Shown here: piece after piece, positions 1 to 5,586 of the stretch
How the letters are laid out: every line of letters starts with the position of its first letter
Numbering within the stretch: position 1 is the stretch's first letter
Assembly: GCA_015521505.1 (NCBI GenBank)
Contig: WAOB01000132.1
Location: 1-6,220, forward strand
Length of the DNA stretch: 6,220 bases
Source: Nanobdellati archaeon
Lineage (GTDB): Archaea > EX4484-52 > JAADEF01
Direction: 5' to 3'
The notes under the pieces: generated by a model
Told to the model about the DNA's origin: nothing
The model's input: only the letters and a program-made list of their open reading frames with translations
Databases searched by the model: none
Program-made: the position numbers and the translations under genes

Positions 1-15
1 CTTATAGATAATAAC

Positions 16-225
16 TCAACCACCAGAAACAATTCTGAATATTTTTATTTTATCCTTGTCTTTTACTTCATCTTCATCTAAAAGTATTTTTCCATCATCT
101 TCTCTTTTAACTATAACCTCCTCTATATTTATATTCAATTTTTTAAGTAAATCTTTAACTTTTAGATTGCTTTCTATAGATATCTGATCTTGGCCTTTTT
201 TATAATTATACCTTATAATCACCAT
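16..225 (-). CDS. Ubiquitin-like sulfur carrier protein (MoaD/ThiS/Urm1-type, SAMP-like)
   Basis: This 69-aa protein has the size and layout of a beta-grasp sulfur carrier. It starts with a short first strand (VIIRYN), has a central helix (KVKDLLKKLNI, about residues 23-33), an EEVIVKR strand, a LDEDEVKDKDKIKIFR stretch and an exposed C-terminal VSGG. In this family the terminal Gly-Gly is adenylated by an E1-like enzyme and then carries sulfur as a thiocarboxylate, for tRNA 2-thiouridine or molybdopterin synthesis, or it is conjugated to proteins (archaeal SAMPs). The ATG at 225 is preferred because strand 1 begins at once after it; the GGTGAT just inside the gene cannot serve a later start. 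No Shine-Dalgarno lies upstream and a TATA box sits about 27 nt away, suggesting a leaderless mRNA. The divergent Trm9-like neighbour favours a role in wobble-uridine thiolation (inference); MoaD or ThiS function cannot be excluded. Confidence 0.82.
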   Translation of the reverse strand: MVIIRYNYKKGQDQISIESNLKVKDLLKKLNINIEEVIVKREDDGKILLDEDEVKDKDKIKIFRIVSGG

Positions 226-248
226 ACTAACAAGTTGTGCAATTGAAT

Positions 249-256
249 TTTATAAA
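249..256. promoter_or_regulatory. Palindromic TATA box shared by two divergent genes
   Basis: TTTATAAA reads the same on both strands. Its centre (252.5) is 26.5 nt from the A of the plus-strand ATG at 279 and 27.5 nt from the A of the minus-strand ATG at 225. Archaeal TATA boxes are normally centred about 26-27 nt before transcription start, so both transcripts would begin at or within a base of their start codons. On the plus side GAAT (245-248) supplies the AA expected in a BRE; on the minus side the flank ACAATC is a weaker BRE. No other TATA-like element is positioned better for either gene. Confidence 0.6.
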
Positions 257-278
257 GATTGTGAAGATATATTTGATA

Positions 279-896
279 ATGAAGGGCATAGATGTCTTAA
301 AAAAATTAAGATATTCTTATGACTTGATAGCAGAAGATTTCTCATTTACACGAAAACAGAGACCTTGGAAGGAAGTCATAATGTTTATAAAATCTTTAGA
401 ATCAGGAATATTACTTGATATAGGATGCGGTTATGATAGATACTCTAAATATTTTGTAGGTGAATACATAGGCCTGGATTTTTCAAAAGGATTGATAAAA
501 CAATCATTAAAAGACAATCCATCAAATCTTTATGTTGTAGGAGATGCATTAGAAATGCCTTTTAAGGAAAATATTGCAGATGCTATCATTAGTATAGCGG
601 TTTTACATCACATTCCTACAAAAGAAGACAGAAAAAAGTTTCTTAAGAATGTTCTTTCAATATCTAAGACAAAATCAAGGATTCTTATAAGCGTATGGTA
701 TAAAAATCAAGAAAGATTTAGATCGCTTCCTAAAGAATATGATATAAAATGGAGAGGAAAATTCTTTAGATATTATTATTTGTTTGAATTTGAAGATTTG
801 GTTAAAGAAATTTTTTCTTTTTTAGGAAATTCAACAAAGTATGTAGTGTTTGTTGATTATAAAAGAAGGAACTTATATCTTTACATAGAAAAATAA
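279..896 (+). CDS. trm9: Trm9-like tRNA wobble-uridine methyltransferase (class I SAM-dependent)
   Basis: The 205-aa product (start at ATG 279) follows yeast Trm9/ALKBH8 methyltransferase domains nearly end to end: RYSYDLIAEDFSFTR then PW (residues 11-30), SAM motif I LLDIGCG (45-51), acidic motif II GLDFSKGLI, GDALEMPF (88-95), DAIISIAVLHH (101-111), ISVWYKNQ and FRYYYLFEFEDL (163-174). Trm9 with its partner Trm112 methylates the carboxymethyl group on U34 of tRNA to give mcm5U. The earlier in-frame GTG at 237 is rejected because it would add 14 residues not seen in the family and would run translation through the TATA box; ATG 279 lies 26-27 nt from that box and has no good Shine-Dalgarno, fitting leaderless translation. 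One oddity is that motif I reads GCGYDRY where GCGxG is usual. The 3' end overlaps the convergent surface-protein gene by 16 bp. The substrate is inferred from family resemblance. Confidence 0.88.
   Translation: MKGIDVLKKLRYSYDLIAEDFSFTRKQRPWKEVIMFIKSLESGILLDIGCGYDRYSKYFVGEYIGLDFSKGLIKQSLKDNPSNLYVVGDALEMPFKENIADAIISIAVLHHIPTKEDRKKFLKNVLSISKTKSRILISVWYKNQERFRSLPKEYDIKWRGKFFRYYYLFEFEDLVKEIFSFLGNSTKYVVFVDYKRRNLYLYIEK
804..823 (+). terminator. AAAGAAA/TTTCTTT inverted repeat with T-tract inside the methyltransferase gene
   Basis: AAAGAAA (804-810) and TTTCTTT (814-820) form perfect 7-bp arms around a 3-nt loop, ending in T runs (811-816 and 818-823) separated by one C. Archaeal RNA polymerase stops at oligo-T on the non-template strand, so this could cause some termination. 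It lies about 70 nt before the stop codon, within KEIFSFL, so it may merely be an AT-rich coding accident. Confidence 0.2.
861..872 (-). terminator. T-rich tract downstream of the surface-protein gene
   Basis: Just past the stop codon of the minus-strand surface-protein gene the transcript would read GTTCCTTCTTTT. Archaeal termination often uses such U-rich tracts without a hairpin. It lies inside the 3' end of the convergent methyltransferase gene, so the two transcripts are expected to overlap as antisense RNAs. The tract is short and the call is weak. Confidence 0.25.
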
Positions 897-3800
897 ATAA
901 GAATTAACAATACTAAAATACTTCCAAGAATCAATCCTGTAGTAGGCAAGTATTTGACTAGCCAACCCGTGAAAGAAGAATCAACTACTTTAACTTTTAT
1001 ACTCACTTCATCCGTATTGTTTTCCCCGTTTTCCACAACAAATTTCAATGTTTTTTCTCCCGTACTTGTGGGTAGGTACTCTACTTCTATCTTCTCTTTA
1101 TCAGATATAAATGCCTCCACCACTTTAATTAAATTCTTATCTTCATACATTTTTAACATGATTGCCGAAGGGATTTGTGTTTCTACTGTTATCTCTACTT
1201 TATATGTTTTATCTTTAATTAATGTTTTGTCTATTTCAACATCAGTTATCGAAATTATCTTATTTATTTCAAACTCTCTTGTAGAGTAATATTTTCCATT
1301 GAACACCTTTATTGTGTGTTCACCTAAGGAAAAAGTATTACCTATTGTTACATTAGCACATTTTTCTCCTTTTAAATCGATAACTCTTTTCAATACATCA
1401 TCTACATATACCCTTATTATATCATTTACTTTATTGTCCACACAAACATTAAATCTTACTGATTCATCTGCATTATATCTTTCTTTAGCAAAAATCTCTA
1501 TTATTGGAACTCTTTCTTTTACTACAAATTCTTTGTCTTTTTCATCTATAATTTTATTTCCTTTTTTGATTTTTACTTTTATCTTGTTATCTCCTAAGTT
1601 GAAGCTATCAGTTATTTTTATATCAAAATTGAAATTTTTTGTTTCTTCTTTATTTATAGAAAATATTTTTGTTATAGTTTTGCTTCCAATCTCAATGTAT
1701 AATAGTAATCCTTTAACTTCTTTTGATTTTCTATTTTTAACTTTTACGCTTAGAGTGTATGTTTCGTTTAGGTATACTATCTCCGGGAACAGTATATCCT
1801 TTATGACTACATCCCCTTTACTTATAGGTCCGATAGCAAAACCACTTAAACTTATTCCACCACCTCTTGTTCCTCCTTCAGTTCTTCCACCACCCTCTCC
1901 TGAAGGTAATGATGAAACAATTATATTTAATGCTCTTGTTGTAGATTCTGAATCATTATCCACAGCAATTAATCTTGCCATATAATTGCCCGTATTTGAA
2001 TAAATATGGTTTATTGTGGTGTAAAAACTTTTAGTATTGTTTGAACAAATATCCCATACTCTTCTATTAGAATCGCCAAATTCTAAGGTTACATTACATA
2101 ATTGTTTGTCATCACTTACATTTATGGTAAAGGTTACATTTAAAGGAGCATAACCTGAAGTGGGTGTTGCTGTGAATGTGATTATTTGTGGTGGATTATT
2201 AAGGCGAGGTTCTGATGGATATGGTAATACTTCAAAGTCAAGATATCTCTCTACTACTCCCGAGCCATCACTCACACTGAATTTCAATGTATAATTTCCT
2301 GGATTTGCATAATTCAATATCCTGGATGAATTATAACAAGAAGTTATGGTATGTTCATTTAATCCATCATTCTCTAAATCAATATAGCAGGTCAATGTAT
2401 CTCCATTAGAATCATATACATTCCAGTTTAATTCGAAATACAGAGGAGCAAATCCAGAAGTAACGTTAGAAGAGACAAAAACATAAGGTAAAACATTCGG
2501 TTCTAAAACTTCTATTAATAATGTCCTTTCGTCAAAACTTTGACCATCCTCCACTCTCAATTTTGCAAAATAGTTTCCTGATAGTCCATATCTAAACACA
2601 TCACTACCAGAATTACAACTATTTATTGTTTTATCGTAATTTCCATCACCATCAAAATCGATATAACAAGTTAGCACATCATTATCTGGATCACTAACTT
2701 CAAAAATAAATAAAACATCTAATGGTTTATTTCCAGAGGTTACATTTGCAGTAAATGAGATAACCTGAGGAGGATTATTGCTTATTGTGTCTGGTATTGG
2801 AGTTAACGATATATAGATTGTAATATCTTGATTTAAATTATTTATATTTCCTGTAGAGTCATAATATCCTGCTTTTGATACTACATAACTATAAGACCCC
2901 TCACTTAATCTAATAGATGCCATACCCGATGTGTTAGTAGTTATTGTGTAGTTACTTATTTGGATAATAGCATTCTCTATAGGTAACAAGTTTGTTGAAT
3001 CTCTAACTACAAAAAGCACATTATAAGAAGATCTGTAAACAGTGAAATCCAATTCTAATATGGCAGGATTGTTGGGTAAGGAAGAACATAAATTATGAAA
3101 AGCACTTCCTGTTATTCTGACCTTATATGAACCCGAACTTAAACTATCGAATATTTTGCTAAAGGATTTCAAATCTACTATATTATTTGAATTCAAAATA
3201 TCTGTATATGTAGTGATCCGATTGTTATTTTGATCTAATATTTCAACATTTATCCTGGTATTTGCGGGTCTTATATCTAATGGAGAGAGATAAACTTGTG
3301 AGTTATATGAAAAACCTATTTTTAAGTTTTCATTATCTTGTATTCTTGAATCGCCAAATTCGTCTGTTACTATTAAATCAGTTAATACTGTCTGGCATGC
3401 AGCGTTATTGTCATAGATATATACCTTTGCTTGTGCTGTTGTGTTAGTTCTCTGTATAACTTTTGAATCATAAGTTTCTGCATTTAGTTCTACAGTTAAA
3501 TTTCCTGTTTGGGAAGGAGTATATGTAAAACTTACACTTGTTGAACATGTACTAACAGGTACTGTTATGAGGAGGATATCGTAATATATTTGATTGTTGT
3601 TTGAATCAAATATACTTAGATGAGCATAACCATCAATTGAATAATCAACATACACTCCATCTTCTGGAGGGTAATAACCTACAATACCACTGAATCTCAA
3701 ATTATTACATATTTGTGATTCTATACTTACGGGAACATCTATAAATAGTGGTTGAGACGCATTATGCATGTTTTCAACTTGAAAATTGTTGATTTGAAAA

Positions 3801-4297
3801 TCTACTCTATCTTTTTTATTTATTTGCAGTGTTGTTATGGTATCATCTACACAATAAACGCCATTACACACATCTACAGTAAAAACATTAACTTTACCAA
3901 CATAATCCTTTGCAAAATAGTATGTTGCGAATTTCTCATTTGGTTGTGCATCTATGTATCTTACAACGATTCTTTCATTATTTATGATCTCTATAGGTGT
4001 ATTTTTGGCTATTTCGTAATTTCTTGCACAATTTTCAAACTCAGATGTAGATGTTATACTACCGGATTGTAGCCCTTGAATACATACATTCCACAAACCA
4101 ATTCTATAAAATTTTACCATTGTTTCATCCATGTTTGAACATGAATTATCTAAACACAAATATCCGAAAACCTTCATTTGGTTGGAGGATATTGAGGGAT
4201 TATAAGTTATCTCATACCTTTTGAACAAATCTCCTGCAAAGGCATTACCTATAAACAAGAGACCTATAATTAACACATAAATTAATTTTCTTTTCAT
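881..4297 (-). CDS. Large secreted PKD-domain cell-surface protein with C-terminal membrane/LPTTG anchor
   Basis: This 1138-aa protein is exported and probably cell-surface bound. Residues 1-21 are a signal peptide (basic MKRK, hydrophobic core, cleavage after AFA). Residues 22-420 are beta-rich with 10 Cys and no recognised family. Residues 424-498 resemble a carboxypeptidase-regulatory-like domain (PIENAIIQI, TTNTSGMASIRL, GSYSYVVSKAGYYD). Three PKD domains follow at about 508-598, 601-692 and 700-796 (NPPQ, TSGxxPL, GNY, VxDG signatures), the first with a DFDGDGNYD calcium-type loop. A Gly-rich linker (798-814) leads to three Ig/CARDB-like modules (about 830-926, 929-1012, 1013-1106), then LPTTG (1117-1121) and a hydrophobic tail to the end. 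There are 18 Cys, all in the exported part, and over fifteen N-x-S/T sequons. ATG 4297 is supported by GGTGGGAT just upstream. It is co-transcribed with the lipoprotein gene 11 bp upstream. An adhesion or envelope-structure role is likely; the ligand is unknown. Confidence 0.9.
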   Translation of the reverse strand: MKRKLIYVLIIGLLFIGNAFAGDLFKRYEITYNPSISSNQMKVFGYLCLDNSCSNMDETMVKFYRIGLWNVCIQGLQSGSITSTSEFENCARNYEIAKNTPIEIINNERIVVRYIDAQPNEKFATYYFAKDYVGKVNVFTVDVCNGVYCVDDTITTLQINKKDRVDFQINNFQVENMHNASQPLFIDVPVSIESQICNNLRFSGIVGYYPPEDGVYVDYSIDGYAHLSIFDSNNNQIYYDILLITVPVSTCSTSVSFTYTPSQTGNLTVELNAETYDSKVIQRTNTTAQAKVYIYDNNAACQTVLTDLIVTDEFGDSRIQDNENLKIGFSYNSQVYLSPLDIRPANTRINVEILDQNNNRITTYTDILNSNNIVDLKSFSKIFDSLSSGSYKVRITGSAFHNLCSSLPNNPAILELDFTVYRSSYNVLFVVRDSTNLLPIENAIIQISNYTITTNTSGMASIRLSEGSYSYVVSKAGYYDSTGNINNLNQDITIYISLTPIPDTISNNPPQVISFTANVTSGNKPLDVLFIFEVSDPDNDVLTCYIDFDGDGNYDKTINSCNSGSDVFRYGLSGNYFAKLRVEDGQSFDERTLLIEVLEPNVLPYVFVSSNVTSGFAPLYFELNWNVYDSNGDTLTCYIDLENDGLNEHTITSCYNSSRILNYANPGNYTLKFSVSDGSGVVERYLDFEVLPYPSEPRLNNPPQIITFTATPTSGYAPLNVTFTINVSDDKQLCNVTLEFGDSNRRVWDICSNNTKSFYTTINHIYSNTGNYMARLIAVDNDSESTTRALNIIVSSLPSGEGGGRTEGGTRGGGISLSGFAIGPISKGDVVIKDILFPEIVYLNETYTLSVKVKNRKSKEVKGLLLYIEIGSKTITKIFSINKEETKNFNFDIKITDSFNLGDNKIKVKIKKGNKIIDEKDKEFVVKERVPIIEIFAKERYNADESVRFNVCVDNKVNDIIRVYVDDVLKRVIDLKGEKCANVTIGNTFSLGEHTIKVFNGKYYSTREFEINKIISITDVEIDKTLIKDKTYKVEITVETQIPSAIMLKMYEDKNLIKVVEAFISDKEKIEVEYLPTSTGEKTLKFVVENGENNTDEVSIKVKVVDSSFTGWLVKYLPTTGLILGSILVLLILIYFSM
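1853..1906 (-). other. Gly-rich hinge between PKD array and C-terminal Ig-like modules
   Basis: Residues 798-815 of the surface protein are almost all Gly, Ser, Thr, Glu and Arg (for example GEGGGRTEGGTRGGG). This is a flexible linker and stands out as a locally GC-rich island with C runs on the plus strand, inside otherwise AT-rich coding sequence. It is followed by ISLSGFAIG, a short hydrophobic stretch of unknown meaning. Confidence 0.6.
1910..2776 (-). repeat. Three tandem PKD domains with matching cysteine pairs
   Basis: The encoded repeats cover residues about 508-598, 601-692 and 700-796. Each has an N-terminal S/T-x-x-x-TSGxxPL strand, a Cys at the end of the next strand, a second Cys exactly 17 residues later (544/561, 637/654, 734/751), and a GNYxxxLxVxD strand near the end. 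Repeats 1 and 2 are closest to each other (LTCYIDFDGDG versus LTCYIDLENDG); repeat 3 has diverged (LCNVTLEFGD). The identical spacing suggests one disulfide in each domain. Confidence 0.8.
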
Positions 4298-4300
4298 GTT

Positions 4301-4308
4301 ATCCCACC
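4301..4308 (-). promoter_or_regulatory. Shine-Dalgarno site for the surface-protein gene
   Basis: GGTGGGAT followed by AAC and the ATG at 4297 matches the complement of the archaeal 16S rRNA tail. It fills most of the 11-bp space after the TAA of the lipoprotein gene, so the second gene has its own ribosome entry within a shared transcript. Confidence 0.7.
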
Positions 4309-5460
4309 TTAATATACATTAGTATTTTGATCGCTTCCTCCCCCATTATCTAATAGGTTTTCTGATCTCCTTTCCCCTTTATAATATGACTTTTCTACAT
4401 CTTTTGTTTCTTTAACTGCTAGTCCCGTCAATCCTCCTACAATAGCAGATAGGATAATTTTTTCCTCGGGCTTTAGATTATGGTCTTTAGCAAGACTACC
4501 AAAGCCTATTTGATTATTTTTGTATACAACTTCAAGTTCACCAAGGGAGATATATATATCATCCTTACCTCTTACAACAACCATCTTATCTAAAGGAATA
4601 TCTTTATTCGTTATGGTTTTATAGAATGTGTATATATCCATGATTTTGTTGTATGTGGGTTTTTGAACAACAATTTTATCTACTATTATGTCTTTAGATT
4701 TACTTTCTTCAATTTTTGTTTTTTCTTCAAATCCTGATTTTACACTGCCTACAAAACCGCCTAAGAGCATAGAGACAGGTATATTTAACGATGTTATTGC
4801 AGCATAAACTCCCGCTCCTATACTATATGCGATAATATCGGAGCCTATTTTAGTTGACTCTCTTATTCTATTAATGCTTCCTTCGTCAGTAAATACATAT
4901 ACAATACCTTTCTTTTCTCCTTCTTTCAATATACTTATCTCAGTAAGTCCTTTAGAAGAATATGGTTCTTTTGTTAAGTGCATCAAAACACCACGAGGAG
5001 CTACAAATACAACCCCATAATATAGTTCTTTAGTGTTTAATAATTTATTTACTTCCTCTTCTACAATTGCCCTTTCACATGCATATATCTTTTTTGGTTC
5101 TGGGATATTTTTACCTTTCATAAATTCATAATTTTCTCCGAGAACTTTCATGAACGAATCAATTTCCTTTTTACCATATATTGTATCAGAGTATTGTTCT
5201 TTTAACTTCCCATTTAATGTATATATCTCGATTCTTCTTGGATATATTTTACTTTCATATTCACATGCCTTGTTGTTATACCTTTCCCACGATTCAATCT
5301 CTTTTTTTATGTTTGTAGTTATGTATTGCTTTGTTTTTTCAACATATTCGTTAAGAGATCTTTTGTTATAGGTTGTGGATAATGAAGGTGCGCAACTACT
5401 TAACATGACACTTCCAACCAAAACTCCTGCAAGCCCTTTATATAATTTTTTATATTCCAT
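4309..5460 (-). CDS. Predicted lipoprotein of unknown function
   Basis: The 383-aa product begins with MEYKKLYKG, a hydrophobic segment GLAGVLVGSVM and a lipobox LSSC whose Cys (residue 23) would be lipid-modified and become the mature N-terminus. After it comes a Lys/Glu-rich helical region (about 35-65), a mixed alpha/beta domain (about 70-205) with YGVVFVAPRG and GIVYVFTDEG strands, a Gly-rich hydrophobic segment (about 208-243, including LLGGFVGSVKSG), a second beta-rich part (about 255-330), another Gly-rich hydrophobic segment (336-349, IVGGLTGLAV) and a polar tail. I recognise no family. ATG 5460 is chosen because AGGTGGTGAT lies one base upstream; the GTG codons at 5469 and 5466 are part of that Shine-Dalgarno. 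The surface-protein gene follows in the same operon, so the two probably work together at the cell envelope (inference). A role in assembly or anchoring of the surface protein is possible but unproven. Confidence 0.85.
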   Translation of the reverse strand: MEYKKLYKGLAGVLVGSVMLSSCAPSLSTTYNKRSLNEYVEKTKQYITTNIKKEIESWERYNNKACEYESKIYPRRIEIYTLNGKLKEQYSDTIYGKKEIDSFMKVLGENYEFMKGKNIPEPKKIYACERAIVEEEVNKLLNTKELYYGVVFVAPRGVLMHLTKEPYSSKGLTEISILKEGEKKGIVYVFTDEGSINRIRESTKIGSDIIAYSIGAGVYAAITSLNIPVSMLLGGFVGSVKSGFEEKTKIEESKSKDIIVDKIVVQKPTYNKIMDIYTFYKTITNKDIPLDKMVVVRGKDDIYISLGELEVVYKNNQIGFGSLAKDHNLKPEEKIILSAIVGGLTGLAVKETKDVEKSYYKGERRSENLLDNGGGSDQNTNVY

Positions 5461-5461
5461 T

Positions 5462-5471
5462 ATCACCACCT
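5462..5471 (-). promoter_or_regulatory. Strong Shine-Dalgarno deciding the lipoprotein start
   Basis: AGGTGGTGAT lies one base before ATG 5460 and matches the 16S rRNA 3' tail almost fully. The upstream in-frame GTG codons fall inside this site, so they are unlikely to be starts. Confidence 0.75.
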
Positions 5472-5498
5472 ATGGATGATTACACAATCTAAACAACA

Positions 5499-5510
5499 AT
5501 ATAATTTTCG
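5499..5510 (-). promoter_or_regulatory. BRE-TATA promoter of the lipoprotein/surface-protein operon
   Basis: On the minus strand CGAAAATTATAT fits the archaeal BRE (cRnAAn) followed directly by a TATA-like TTATAT. A start about 26 nt downstream of its centre would fall near 5473-5477, giving a leader of roughly 15 nt that carries the Shine-Dalgarno. The rest of the 126-bp gap (5461-5586) holds only the inverted repeat listed below and no gene. Confidence 0.55.
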
Positions 5511-5512
5511 AA

Positions 5513-5526
5513 AGATTTTTAAATCT
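5513..5526. promoter_or_regulatory. Inverted repeat just upstream of the BRE
   Basis: AGATTTTTAAATCT has perfect 6-bp arms (AGATTT/AAATCT) around TT and ends 2 bp upstream of the BRE of the operon promoter. Archaeal activators often bind here, so it could be an operator, but a short AT-rich palindrome can arise by chance. Its minus-strand TTTAAAAA could also act as an alternative TATA box. Confidence 0.25.
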
Positions 5527-5586
5527 ATCTACAATATCAACCCACAAATCTCTGTTTAGCTATGCTCGAGAAAGAAAGGTACGCTT

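Noticed and set aside
211..222. GGTGAT inside the start of the sulfur-carrier gene as a Shine-Dalgarno for a later start
   Set aside because: No start codon follows at a suitable distance, and a shorter protein would lose the first beta strand.
237..278. In-frame GTG at 237 as start of the methyltransferase
   Set aside because: It would add 14 residues outside the family pattern and place the coding region across the TATA box; ATG 279 fits the promoter distance and the Trm9 N-terminus.
954..1985. Plus-strand open frames of 111 and 228 codons
   Set aside because: They lie opposite the PKD surface-protein gene; their Ser/Leu/Phe/Thr-rich products look like antisense translation and have no domain or ribosome binding site.
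3262..4072. Plus-strand open frames of 61 and 106 codons
   Set aside because: Antisense to the surface-protein gene; the products have low-complexity hydrophobic composition with no recognisable motif.
5150..5371. Plus-strand open frame of 73 codons
   Set aside because: Antisense to the lipoprotein gene with no supporting promoter or motif.
5461..5469. GTG at 5469 (or 5466) as start of the lipoprotein
   Set aside because: Both codons lie inside the AGGTGGTGAT Shine-Dalgarno site that serves ATG 5460.
5461..5586. Small RNA or C/D box RNA in the intergenic gap
   Set aside because: GATGAT is present near 5475 but there is no proper C box (RUGAUGA) or D box (CUGA) pair; promoter elements explain the region better.
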